From Oscillospiraceae bacterium (GTDB taxonomy: Bacteria; Bacillota; Clostridia; Oscillospirales; Oscillospiraceae), in NCBI GenBank assembly GCA_017458825.1, contig JAFSZX010000009.1:1-37941 (forward strand): a stretch of 37,941 nucleotides of DNA, written 5' to 3'. The notes beneath the pieces are model-generated. The model saw only the letters and a list, made by a program, of their open reading frames with translations, did no database searches and had not been told where the DNA came from. Position numbers and translations under genes: made by a program. This document shows, piece by piece, positions 26,633 to 36,148 of this stretch. Within the stretch, counting starts at the first letter, position 1. Each line of letters opens with the position of its first letter.

Positions 26633-27611
26633 CACGCAGCCTTTCCCGAATGGTATCCGCCGACAGACCCGCCTTGTGTCCGGAAAAGATGATGCGGACC
26701 GTCGCCAGCTCGTTTTCCAGCGCCGAGAGATACCCCACCGCCACCTCTACGCCGAACGGCACACTGCGGGAACGGGCGGCGGTTTGCAAAACCGCTTCGT
26801 CGCAACGCTTTTCCAGTTCCCACAGCGGCGCGGAGCCGGTGAGTACCGCCTCACCCGTTTCCGCCGCCAGGCGCAACGGCGTGGCGCGGTACAGCGAGGC
26901 GACGCCGGCGGTGATATTGGCTAATATCTGCGACGGCGAGACGTTGCCGCCGTCAAAGAGCACCTGCTGTAAAAACGCGCCGGAGCGACCCATGCGGCGG
27001 GTGCGCACCACCGAACGGAGGTTGGCGGCGTCGATCTGCACACGGACACAGGCGAGCAAATAATCGCATCCGCTCTTTTGCGCCAGCGCCAGCATTTCGG
27101 CAAAGTAGGCGCGATCCAGCACAAAGTCACTGCGCTGGGCGTCACCCGTCTCCGCCAACACCTGCGCGCTCTCCTTCGCCGCGTTCGCCATCGGCGGCGG
27201 CAGGAAGTCCCAGCCGCCGGTGCGCTGATACCGCGCCGCAAGCTCACGGGACGGGATGCGGCCGGCGTCTATGGTAAGCGCCGAAGCGCCGTCGGGGTGT
27301 TTGATGAATGCCTTCAAATTGTGGTAGTCGTATTTCATGCGGAATACGTCCAAAATCGCGGCTTGGGGCATATACCGCGCCAGATCGGCAAAGGCGTCCG
27401 CCCGACGCTGTGCCAGCACAGCGTGAAGCGCGTCCTCATCGTTTCCGTCAAAGGCGGGATAGCCCAGCTCCGAGAGCACCTGAACGCACGCCTCCGCCGA
27501 GGGGGCGGAGAGCATCCGCTCAATATGCGCCCGATCCAGTCCGTGCCGCTCCAGAGAGCGAAGACGGGCGGAGAGAAAGAGATAGTCTGTATCTTTGATT
27601 TTTTTTGCCAA
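26619..27611 (-). CDS. ntpC: V-type ATP synthase subunit C (V0 d-type)
   Basis: The 330-residue AC39/d-type subunit that links the central stalk to the membrane rotor. It has the family opening AKKIKDTDYLFLSARLRSLE and repeated helical blocks such as MKYDYHNLKAFIK. The best start is TTG at 27611, six nt after GAGGGGG; a TTG at 27629 would overlap the E gene end and leave no site. It overlaps the F gene by 14 bp. Confidence 0.92.
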   Translation of the reverse strand: MAKKIKDTDYLFLSARLRSLERHGLDRAHIERMLSAPSAEACVQVLSELGYPAFDGNDEDALHAVLAQRRADAFADLARYMPQAAILDVFRMKYDYHNLKAFIKHPDGASALTIDAGRIPSRELAARYQRTGGWDFLPPPMANAAKESAQVLAETGDAQRSDFVLDRAYFAEMLALAQKSGCDYLLACVRVQIDAANLRSVVRTRRMGRSGAFLQQVLFDGGNVSPSQILANITAGVASLYRATPLRLAAETGEAVLTGSAPLWELEKRCDEAVLQTAARSRSVPFGVEVAVGYLSALENELATVRIIFSGHKAGLSADTIRERLRDDHV

Positions 27612-27625
27612 AGGGACGCCCCCTC

Positions 27626-28204
27626 TCAAGCGAAGAGAATCCGCGCCACTTCACCGGCACACGTCCGGCGCAGTGCGCCGAGCTGTGTGGGGAAGGAGCA
27701 GTCGATCTCCACGGGGCCCTGCCGCAGTACCACACCGCCGCCCAGCTCGCGCGTCTGGGAGGAGAGGGTAAATCGGGCGCCTTCACAATTGGCGGCGGTC
27801 AACACCGCCTCGCCCAGCGCGGCGCGATCGGCCGGAGAGAGGATCAATTCCTCGTCGCCTCTGCCGTTGTGCCGTGCCAAGGCGCCTAAAAGCGATGCGT
27901 ATTCCGCCGGCGGCATGGTGCGCAACTGCTCCAGCGCAAGGGAAAACGCCTCGTCGATACAGCGCTGTTTTTCGCCCAGCACAAGCTGGCGCGCTTCCAT
28001 CTCCGCGCCGCTTTTGGCTCGCTCCGCGTTCGTTTCATCGGCAAGACGGCGCCGCTCCGCCGCGTCGGCGGTCATCTGCGCCGCCCGATCGGCATAGCCT
28101 GCCGCGGCAATCTCGGCGCGTTTGCCCGCCTCGGACAGCATCGCCGCGATCTCGGCGCGGGCGTCCTGCTCGATGCGCTGATGGATCTTATCAAGTCCGT
28201 TCAT
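27626..28204 (-). CDS. ntpE: V-type ATP synthase subunit E (peripheral stalk)
   Basis: A 192-residue peripheral-stalk subunit. The first 110 residues form a long Ala/Glu/Arg-rich helix (coiled coil with the G/H-type subunit), and the C-terminal part is the globular domain ending GGVVLRQGPVEIDCSF. The ATG at 28204 has GGAGGGTG upstream. It lies 10 bp after the K gene. Confidence 0.92.
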   Translation of the reverse strand: MNGLDKIHQRIEQDARAEIAAMLSEAGKRAEIAAAGYADRAAQMTADAAERRRLADETNAERAKSGAEMEARQLVLGEKQRCIDEAFSLALEQLRTMPPAEYASLLGALARHNGRGDEELILSPADRAALGEAVLTAANCEGARFTLSSQTRELGGGVVLRQGPVEIDCSFPTQLGALRRTCAGEVARILFA

Positions 28205-28214
28205 GACACCCTCC

Positions 28215-30645
<2,431 letters not shown>

Positions 30646-30960
30646 TCAGCGCTCCACCACCTTTCCCACGATCAGCGCCGCCGCCTGTTCCATGCGCTCC
30701 GACGCTTCACGGCGCAACGCCTCACAGTCTTTTTGCGCCTGATGCAATATCTCCTGACGCACTGCCGCGGCACGCTCTTCCTGTTCCTTTGCCGCCTCCT
30801 CGTCCGAGGCGCGAACGGCACGGCGCGTTTCCTCCAACAGTGCCAGACCGCGGGCGCGGGCATCCTCCTCCGCCGCCTGTGCCTTCACGCGGGCGGCGGC
30901 CTTTTCCTCCGACAGCGATCGCTCAAGCGATTGGATCTGCTTGAGGGCATCCAGATACAT
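30646..30960 (-). CDS. ntpF: V-type ATP synthase peripheral-stalk subunit G/H
   Basis: A 104-residue, almost entirely helical protein rich in Ala, Glu, Arg and Gln, with coiled-coil heptads through residues 5-95. It corresponds to NtpF of E. hirae (AhaH/subunit G in other naming) by position as first gene before ntpI. It pairs with subunit E to form the peripheral stalk. The ATG at 30960 follows AAAGGCGGTGA. It leads the nine-gene operon, about 35 nt after the predicted transcription start. Confidence 0.88.
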   Translation of the reverse strand: MYLDALKQIQSLERSLSEEKAAARVKAQAAEEDARARGLALLEETRRAVRASDEEAAKEQEERAAAVRQEILHQAQKDCEALRREASERMEQAAALIVGKVVER

Positions 30961-31001
30961 CTTGTTGTCACCGCCTTTCGCGCTTTGAAACTTTACATTG
31001 C

Positions 31002-31030
31002 ATTATACCAAAGGATGGACGGGATTTCAA
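31002..31030 (-). promoter_or_regulatory. promoter of the V-ATPase operon
   Basis: On the minus strand TTGAAA (plus-strand TTTCAA, 31025-31030) lies 17 bp from a perfect TATAAT (plus-strand ATTATA, 31002-31007), with TGG just before it (extended -10). It is divergent from the purB promoter; about 50 bp of A+T-rich DNA separates the two -35 boxes. Confidence 0.85.
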
Positions 31031-31081
31031 CCACACCGTTTTAATAATGGCAACCATCGCAAATTTATATGGCGCGGTTTG

Positions 31082-31110
31082 TTGACAAGGGTTTGGCGGG
31101 CAGGTATAAT
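31082..31110 (+). promoter_or_regulatory. consensus promoter of purBA
   Basis: A perfect TTGACA (31082-31087) lies 17 bp from a perfect TATAAT (31105-31110). This is the best promoter in the window. Transcription would start near 31117, leaving a leader of about 64 nt before the GTG start of purB. I see no guanine-riboswitch core and no clear PurR box. Confidence 0.92.
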
Positions 31111-31123
31111 GGCACCTGTACAA

Positions 31124-31156
31124 AGCGGCAGAGAGCGCCTATGCGCCTTTGCCGCT
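31124..31156 (+). other. hairpin in the purB leader
   Basis: AGCGGCA (31124-31130) pairs with TGCCGCT (31150-31156), and a small GCGC pairing is possible inside. TCCTTTT follows, too short a T-run for a confident terminator. It lies 10 nt before the AAGGAG site of purB, so an attenuation or stability role is possible but unproven. Confidence 0.4.
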
Positions 31157-31180
31157 CCTTTTGGGAAGGAGTGGTTCGCC

Positions 31181-32614
31181 GTGCGGGATTCCTATGAGAG
31201 CCCCCTGTGCGCCCGATACGCCAGTCGGGAAATGCGGCATATTTTCTCCGACGACCGGAAATTCTCCACCTGGCGCAAACTGTGGCTGTTGCTGGCGGAG
31301 AGCGAACAGGCGCTGGGGATCGACATTTCCGACGGGCAGTTGGACGAAATGCGCCGGCATCTGACGGATATAGACTACGAAAAAGCCGCCGGCTATGAAC
31401 GCAAAGTGCGCCACGACGTGATGGCGCACGTGCTGACTTTCGGCGATTGCTGTCCCACGGCGCGGCCCATCATCCATCTGGGCGCCACCTCCTGTTACGT
31501 GGGGGACAACACAGATATCCTCAACCTGCGGGACGCTCTGCGTCTGGTGCGGCAACGGCTGCTGTCCGTTATGGCGGCGCTGGCGCGGTTCGCCGCGGCG
31601 CACGAGGACGTGCCGACGCTGGCATATACCCATTTTCAAGCGGCGCAACCCACCACCGTGGGAAAACGCGCCTGCCTGTGGCTGAATGACCTGCTGTTTG
31701 ATCTGCGCCAGCTGGATTTCCAGCTCGATCAGCTCCGTCTGCTGGGGTGTAAAGGCGCCACCGGCACCGGCGCCAGCTTTCTGGAGCTGTTTGACGGCGA
31801 CGCGGAGAAAGTGGCGCGCTTGGAGCGGATGATCGCCGAGCGGCTGGGGTTTGAACGCTGTCAAAGCGTCAGCGGACAGACGTATACCCGCAAAACGGAC
31901 TTCGCCGTGTTGCAGGTGCTCAGCGGTATCGCCCAGAGCGCCTCAAAATTTGCCGGCGACGTGCGGCTTTTATGCCATCTCAAGGAGATCGACGAGCCGT
32001 TTGAGGCGGGACAGATCGGCTCGTCCGCCATGGCGTATAAGCGAAACCCCATGCGCTGTGAGCGGATCGCCTCGTTGAGCCGATACGTGATCTGCACCGT
32101 GCAAAATACCGCCGTGACCGCCGCCAGCCAATGGCTGGAACGGACACTGGACGATTCCGCCAACCGCCGCATCACTCTGCCGGAGGCGTTTTTGGCGGTG
32201 GACGCGGTGCTGAACCTTTACCACAACGTGGCGCAGGGTATGACCGTGCATGAGGCGGTATGCCGCCGCCATTTGCAGGAGGAACTGCCCTTTATGGCAA
32301 CGGAGAATATCTTGATGTACTGCGTCCGCCGCAAGGGCGGCGACCGGCAGACGCTCCATGAGCAGATCCGGCGGCACGCCATGGACGCGGCGGCGCAGGT
32401 CAAAGATCACGGACGGGAAAACGACCTCCTGGCGCGGATCCTGGCGGATCCGGCGTTCGGTCTGGAGAAACGGGAGCTGGAAGCCCTGCTGGATCCGGAG
32501 TCGTTTACCGGTCTTGCGCGTCAGCAGTGCCGCGCGTTTTTAGAAGAAGAGGTCGAGCCGCTTTTGGACGAAAACAAAGACGGTCTTGCACAGGCGGCGG
32601 CGATAGAGATATAA
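31181..32614 (+). CDS. purB: adenylosuccinate lyase
   Basis: PurB cleaves adenylosuccinate to AMP and fumarate, and SAICAR to AICAR, in purine synthesis. The 477-residue protein belongs to the fumarase/aspartase superfamily: HDVMAHV (catalytic histidine region), IHLGATSCYVGDNTD, THFQAAQPTTVGKR, and the flexible signature loop GSSAMAYKRNPMRCE. The start is GTG at 31181 with AAGGAGTG upstream; the open frame reaches back to 30998, before the promoter. purA follows 13 bp later, pairing the two steps from IMP to AMP. Confidence 0.96.
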   Translation: MRDSYESPLCARYASREMRHIFSDDRKFSTWRKLWLLLAESEQALGIDISDGQLDEMRRHLTDIDYEKAAGYERKVRHDVMAHVLTFGDCCPTARPIIHLGATSCYVGDNTDILNLRDALRLVRQRLLSVMAALARFAAAHEDVPTLAYTHFQAAQPTTVGKRACLWLNDLLFDLRQLDFQLDQLRLLGCKGATGTGASFLELFDGDAEKVARLERMIAERLGFERCQSVSGQTYTRKTDFAVLQVLSGIAQSASKFAGDVRLLCHLKEIDEPFEAGQIGSSAMAYKRNPMRCERIASLSRYVICTVQNTAVTAASQWLERTLDDSANRRITLPEAFLAVDAVLNLYHNVAQGMTVHEAVCRRHLQEELPFMATENILMYCVRRKGGDRQTLHEQIRRHAMDAAAQVKDHGRENDLLARILADPAFGLEKRELEALLDPESFTGLARQQCRAFLEEEVEPLLDENKDGLAQAAAIEI

Positions 32615-32627
32615 GGGGGATTTCATT

Positions 32628-33905
32628 ATGTTGACAGCGATCGTGGGAACCAACTGGGGCGATGAGGGCAAAGGGCGCATGGTAGACCTGCTCAGTGCCC
32701 GTTATGACGTGGTGGTGCGTTATCAGGGCGGCAACAACGCCGGTCACACCGTGGTCAATGACCGGGGCAAGTTCGTGATGAATCTTCTGCCCTCCGGCAT
32801 TTTGCGCCCGGAAACCGCCAACGTGCTCGGTCCCGGCATCGTGATCGATCTGGAGCATCTATACGGCGAAACGGAACGACTGCGGCAGGCGGGTATCGAC
32901 ATCAAACCCGGACACCTCATTTTGAGTGACCGCGCCACGATCTGCATGCCCTATCATAAGCTGCTGGACGGTCTGGAAGAAGACCGGCTGGGCGATAAGA
33001 AGTTTGGCTCTACCCGCCGGGGCATCTCGCCGGTATACGCCGATAAGTATATGAAAAAGACGCTCCGGCTGGGCGATCTGCTCCATTGGGACAGTCTGCG
33101 GGAGCGGCTGGAGGGTCTGCTGGAGTGGAAAAATCTGGTGGTGGAAAAGGGTTACGGTCACGCGGCGATCCTGCTGGACGACATGATGGCGTGGCTGGAA
33201 ACGTACGGAAAGCCGTTCCTGCCCTACATCACCGATACCACCGTGTATCTCAAAGACGCCATAGACGCGGGAAAATCCGTGATCTTCGAGGCACAGCTCG
33301 GCGCGTTGCGGGACATCGATTTCGGGATCTATCCCTATACTTCCGCTTCTACCACGCTGGCGGCGTACGCCCCCATCGGCGCAGGCGTTCCCTTTGCGCG
33401 GCTGGATGAGAGCATCGGCATTATGAAGGCGTATTCCAGCTGTGTGGGCGAGGGTCCGTTCACCTGCGAGCTGTTCGGCGCGGAGGGCGACGAGCTTCGG
33501 GAAGCCGGCGGCGAATACGGCGCGGCGACCGGCCGGCCCCGGCGTGTGGGCGGTTTTGACGTGGTGGCGTCCCGTTACGGCGCCCAGATGCAGGGCTGCA
33601 CGTATCTGGCGCTGACGAAGCTGGACGTGTTGAGCTATTTGAAGGAGATCCCCGTCTGCGTGGCGTATGAGATCAACGGCCGCCGCGTGGAGAGCTTCCC
33701 TGCCAGCATCGACGAGTTGAACGCGGCAAAGCCGGTCTATGAATATCTGCCGGGCTTCGCCTGCGATATCAGCCGCTGCCGCAAGGCGGAAGATCTGCCG
33801 AAGGCGGCGCTGGACTACGTGCGCTATATCGAAAAGGCGGTGGGCTGCCCCGTCAAGTACGTTTCCGTCGGCGCGGAGCGGGAGTCCTGTGTGGAGCTGT
33901 TCTGA
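32628..33905 (+). CDS. purA: adenylosuccinate synthetase
   Basis: PurA joins IMP and aspartate using GTP to form adenylosuccinate, the substrate of PurB. The 425-residue protein has the N-terminal GTP loop GTNWGDEGKGR, the family block YQGGNNAGHTV, the IMP-site region KKFGSTRRGISPVYADK, and the C-terminal VASRYGAQMQGCTYLALTKLD stretch (20-odd residues around 310-330). The ATG at 32628 has AAGGGGG upstream. It is the last gene of the purBA unit. Confidence 0.97.
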   Translation: MLTAIVGTNWGDEGKGRMVDLLSARYDVVVRYQGGNNAGHTVVNDRGKFVMNLLPSGILRPETANVLGPGIVIDLEHLYGETERLRQAGIDIKPGHLILSDRATICMPYHKLLDGLEEDRLGDKKFGSTRRGISPVYADKYMKKTLRLGDLLHWDSLRERLEGLLEWKNLVVEKGYGHAAILLDDMMAWLETYGKPFLPYITDTTVYLKDAIDAGKSVIFEAQLGALRDIDFGIYPYTSASTTLAAYAPIGAGVPFARLDESIGIMKAYSSCVGEGPFTCELFGAEGDELREAGGEYGAATGRPRRVGGFDVVASRYGAQMQGCTYLALTKLDVLSYLKEIPVCVAYEINGRRVESFPASIDELNAAKPVYEYLPGFACDISRCRKAEDLPKAALDYVRYIEKAVGCPVKYVSVGAERESCVELF

Positions 33906-33925
33906 TGTGCTCTGCCTATGAACAA

Positions 33926-33958
33926 GGGAGGTGAACTGCGGTTCACCTCCCCTTTTTT
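33926..33958 (+). terminator. intrinsic terminator of purBA
   Basis: GGGAGGTGAAC (33926-33936) pairs with GTTCACCTCCC (33941-33951) around TGCG. CTTTTTT follows. It also lies just past the minus-strand regulator gene ending at 33957 and may stop that transcript as well. Confidence 0.9.
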
Positions 33959-34715
33959 ACCGTTTTTTATATAGGAGCAATTCCGGCTCGGCGCCGTTTT
34001 CCTTGTAGGTGCAAAGCAGAATAAACTCCGTGTTGGCAAGAACGCCGAAACATCGCTCGCCGGTGTCCGCCGCCAGCTGCGTCCCCAGATAGACCGCTTC
34101 ATCGTCAAGGAACGTCGCCGTCTGACCGCCGGGCAGCGGGTATGCCAGGTTCACCTGTTTCCCCGCCAGCGCGTAAAGCTTGTCCACCCGGGGCATCCCG
34201 GGCACGCAAAGGGCGTTGATCTCCGCCGCCAACTGCGCCTTGAACGCTTCAAATTTGCCGCTGTCGCTCATATCGGCGTGATGCTTCCAGTAGTTCAGCG
34301 TGGGTAACAATTCCTTTAAATAGGCACGCACCTGTTGTTCGGAAGCCGTTTCGCTCACCATATTCTTTACGCATACGTCCATCAGGTCGTCCATGTTGTT
34401 ATAGAGATATGTGCCGTCGGCATAGCACCATTTACAATACTCGCCGTTAATCGATCCGTCACGGTTTGTGCCGAAATCCCCGTCGCCCAGCGGCATGCCG
34501 CAGCACTGGCAGATCTGCCGCGGTTGACCCAGCAGGGTGTTGATAGACACGTGGAAAAATGCCGAGAGATGTTTCAGCGTATCGGTGCCCGGCACTGTTT
34601 CGCCGGTTTCCCAGCGCGATACCGCCTGCCGCGTCACAAACACTTTTTCAGCCAGCTCCTCCTGAGACAGCCCCTTTTTCACGCGCAACTCACGCAACAC
34701 AGCTCCGATATTCAC
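33957..34715 (-). CDS. HTH (XRE) regulator with zinc-ribbon domain
   Basis: A 252-residue protein with an XRE/Cro helix-turn-helix at about residues 4-60 (LSQEELAEKVFVTRQAVSRWE). A zinc ribbon follows with C69, C72, C94 and C97 (CQCCGMPL...YCKWCY), matching the putative zinc-ribbon family (zf-ribbon_2) often fused to regulators. The last 100 residues form a domain I cannot name. It probably binds DNA in response to an unknown signal. The start is GTG at 34715, 6-7 nt after GGAGGAGGG; an earlier frame opening at 34769 lies upstream of the -10 box. Confidence 0.85.
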   Translation of the reverse strand: MNIGAVLRELRVKKGLSQEELAEKVFVTRQAVSRWETGETVPGTDTLKHLSAFFHVSINTLLGQPRQICQCCGMPLGDGDFGTNRDGSINGEYCKWCYADGTYLYNNMDDLMDVCVKNMVSETASEQQVRAYLKELLPTLNYWKHHADMSDSGKFEAFKAQLAAEINALCVPGMPRVDKLYALAGKQVNLAYPLPGGQTATFLDDEAVYLGTQLAADTGERCFGVLANTEFILLCTYKENGAEPELLLYKKR

Positions 34716-34746
34716 AAAGAACCCTCCTCCCGTCTGCTGTGGGGTT

Positions 34747-34775
34747 ATTGTATCACGCCGCCGGCGCAATCACAA
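34747..34775 (-). promoter_or_regulatory. promoter of the zinc-ribbon regulator gene
   Basis: On the minus strand TTGTGA (34770-34775) lies 17 bp from TACAAT (34747-34752). Transcription would start near 34740, 25 nt before the GTG start. Confidence 0.65.
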
Positions 34776-34795
34776 GCAACCCGCAGTTGCGGCAG

Positions 34796-34833
34796 AAAAA
34801 AGCCACGGACGTCTTCAAAAGACGCCCGCGGCT
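34796..34833 (-). terminator. intrinsic terminator of tRNA-Leu
   Basis: On the minus strand AGCCGCGGGCGTCTT (34819-34833) pairs with AAGACGTCCGTGGCT (34801-34815), with two mismatches, around TTG. A T-run follows (34796-34800). It lies directly after the tRNA 3' end. Confidence 0.85.
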
Positions 34834-34834
34834 T

Positions 34835-34922
34835 TGGTGCCGGTGGTGGGACTCGAACCCACACGGAGGATTAGTCCAACGGATTTTGAGTCCGTCACGT
34901 CTACCAATTCCATCACACCGGC
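34835..34922 (-). tRNA. tRNA-Leu (anticodon CAA)
   Basis: On the minus strand the 5' GCCGGTG pairs with the 3' CACCGGC, followed by a discriminator A and an encoded CCA. The D-arm region is ATGGAATTGGTAGAC. The anticodon stem is ACGGA/TCCGT, and the loop CTCAAAA gives anticodon CAA (reads UUG). A long variable arm of class II type follows, then the T-arm with GGTTCGAGTCCC. All hallmarks of tRNA-Leu are present. Confidence 0.95.
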
Positions 34923-34936
34923 GAAAGAACGTAGCT

Positions 34937-34965
34937 ATTATAACCCAGCCGGCGGATAAATTCAA
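34937..34965 (-). promoter_or_regulatory. promoter of tRNA-Leu
   Basis: On the minus strand TTGAAT (plus-strand ATTCAA, 34960-34965) lies 17 bp from a perfect TATAAT (plus-strand ATTATA, 34937-34942). Transcription would start just before the mature tRNA 5' end at 34922. Confidence 0.8.
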
Positions 34966-35039
34966 GTAAAACTTCCAAATTGTTTTTTCTCGCCTGCGCC
35001 CGTTTTTGACGCCGGTACCGCCGGATCGGCGCCCGGCAG

Positions 35040-35075
35040 AAAAAACCACCCCGCGGATAACTGCTCCGCGGGGTG
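35040..35075 (-). terminator. intrinsic terminator of the 40-aa peptide gene
   Basis: CACCCCGCGGA and TCCGCGGGGTG (35065-35075 and 35047-35057, read on the minus strand) form an 11-bp perfect stem with a 7-nt loop. GGTTTTTT follows. It lies 30 bp after the stop codon of the small gene. Confidence 0.85.
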
Positions 35076-35104
35076 ATTTGCTTGCTAATACCCAATCCTG
35101 CCTG

Positions 35105-35227
35105 TCAATTCCCCTGAATCGGCGTTTCGTCGTCCAAGGGATTCGCCACAGGCGAAGTGCGGATCACGTCAGATCCGACAAAGGGTGCCTTCCGGATCTC
35201 CGCCGGCGTATAGCGTTTCTTTTCCAT
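35105..35227 (-). CDS. 40-residue peptide with DVIRTSP motif, function unknown
   Basis: A short minus-strand gene encoding 40 residues: it opens MEKKRYTPAEIRKAPF, continues VGSDVIRTSPVANPLDDE and ends TPIQGN. The ATG at 35227 has GGGAGGAA seven nt upstream. A promoter (35313-35340) and a strong terminator (35040-35075) bracket it, so it is a complete, separately expressed unit. The pattern of a basic Tyr-Pro start followed by S/D-DVI-x-TS recalls short peptides I associate with clostridial genomes, whose role is not known to me. No signal peptide or membrane segment is present. No modification enzyme or transporter is adjacent, so a RiPP precursor role is unsupported here. Confidence 0.75.
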   Translation of the reverse strand: MEKKRYTPAEIRKAPFVGSDVIRTSPVANPLDDETPIQGN

Positions 35228-35312
35228 TTGTATTCCTCCCGTACCGCGCCGCTCCGCGGCACGTTCACATTCTTGCCCACGCGCAGGGAAAGCGCAAGTT
35301 TCCTTGCCTTAT

Positions 35313-35340
35313 ATTATGGCAGAACTTTTTTCCATGTCAA
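35313..35340 (-). promoter_or_regulatory. promoter of the 40-aa peptide gene
   Basis: On the minus strand a perfect TTGACA (plus-strand TGTCAA, 35335-35340) lies 16 bp from CATAAT (plus-strand ATTATG, 35313-35318). The leader of about 80 nt contains a G+C-rich hairpin but no known riboswitch. Confidence 0.7.
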
Positions 35341-35387
35341 GTAAAACTTTTTTCCTGCCGTATTAAGGGGCCGCCGCAAATAAAACC

Positions 35388-35416
35388 TTTACAATATGTA
35401 TAAATCGGGTTATAAT
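35388..35416 (+). promoter_or_regulatory. promoter of the HTH regulator and possibly lepA
   Basis: TTTACA (35388-35393) lies 17 bp from a perfect TATAAT (35411-35416). Transcription would start near 35423, about 40 nt before the ATG at 35464. No other promoter is visible before lepA. Confidence 0.8.
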
Positions 35417-35463
35417 CTACTGACTGTATAGTGAAAGAGAAACGAGCAAAAGGAGAGCTTGCC

Positions 35464-36129
35464 ATGGCAACGGATTTTTCCCGCACTTTGAGCCTTCTGC
35501 GGCAGGAGCGCGGCGCGTCTCAACGGAAAACGGCGGCGGCGCTGGGCATCAGCCAGGCGCTTTTGAGCCATTATGAAAACGGCGTTCGGGAACCGGGACT
35601 GTCGTTTGTGGTAAAGGTCTGCGACTATTACCGCGTATCGGCGGACTATCTGCTGGGCCGCACCATGAGTCGGGACGGCGCCATCATCGGCGCGGACGAC
35701 GTATATGATTCCTCGGCGGAAAAGGGGTCGCTTAAGGGCAGTATCCTTGCCACACTGCAAAAAAAGCTGGTGGTAAATACCGCCAACGTGCTGTTTGACC
35801 TTCTGGCAAAGCTGGGAAGCCGCGCCGCGATCTCCGCCGCCGGAGAATACTTGTGCGACGCGCTCTATCAGTTGATGCGGCACCTCTATCAGCGCGCCGG
35901 CGTCAGCGAGGAATATTTCAGCGTCAACGGCGCGGATTTTGCCGCCGGGCTGGTGGACGCGGATGCGTCCCTGGCGCGGACGCGGTATTTGCAGGCGCTG
36001 GACGGCTGTGCGTCGGACGCGTTCCCCGCTCTGTCCAGCCAGACGCTCACCGCCGACTATCCCGGGCTGGGACAGAGCGCCGCGCAGGTGTTCCACAATG
36101 TGGACGAGCGCGCCAAAAAATTGCTGTAA
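35464..36129 (+). CDS. HTH (XRE) family transcriptional regulator
   Basis: A 221-residue protein with an N-terminal XRE helix-turn-helix at about residues 5-62 (ASQRKTAAALGISQALLSHYENG, 23 residues centred on 30, then SADYLLGRT). The remaining 150 residues are a mainly helical domain that I do not recognise, without cysteine clusters or membrane segments. AAAGGAG lies upstream of the ATG at 35464; an in-frame GTG at 35431 precedes that site. lepA starts 19 bp after its stop codon, so the two are probably co-transcribed. Self-regulation is plausible but no operator palindrome stands out. Confidence 0.85.
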   Translation: MATDFSRTLSLLRQERGASQRKTAAALGISQALLSHYENGVREPGLSFVVKVCDYYRVSADYLLGRTMSRDGAIIGADDVYDSSAEKGSLKGSILATLQKKLVVNTANVLFDLLAKLGSRAAISAAGEYLCDALYQLMRHLYQRAGVSEEYFSVNGADFAAGLVDADASLARTRYLQALDGCASDAFPALSSQTLTADYPGLGQSAAQVFHNVDERAKKLL

Positions 36130-36148
36130 GAATCCGTGAGGTACTGCT

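Noticed and set aside
31111..31180. purine riboswitch in the purB leader
   Set aside because: The leader is about 64 nt and lacks the three-way-junction core of guanine/adenine riboswitches; only a simple hairpin is seen.
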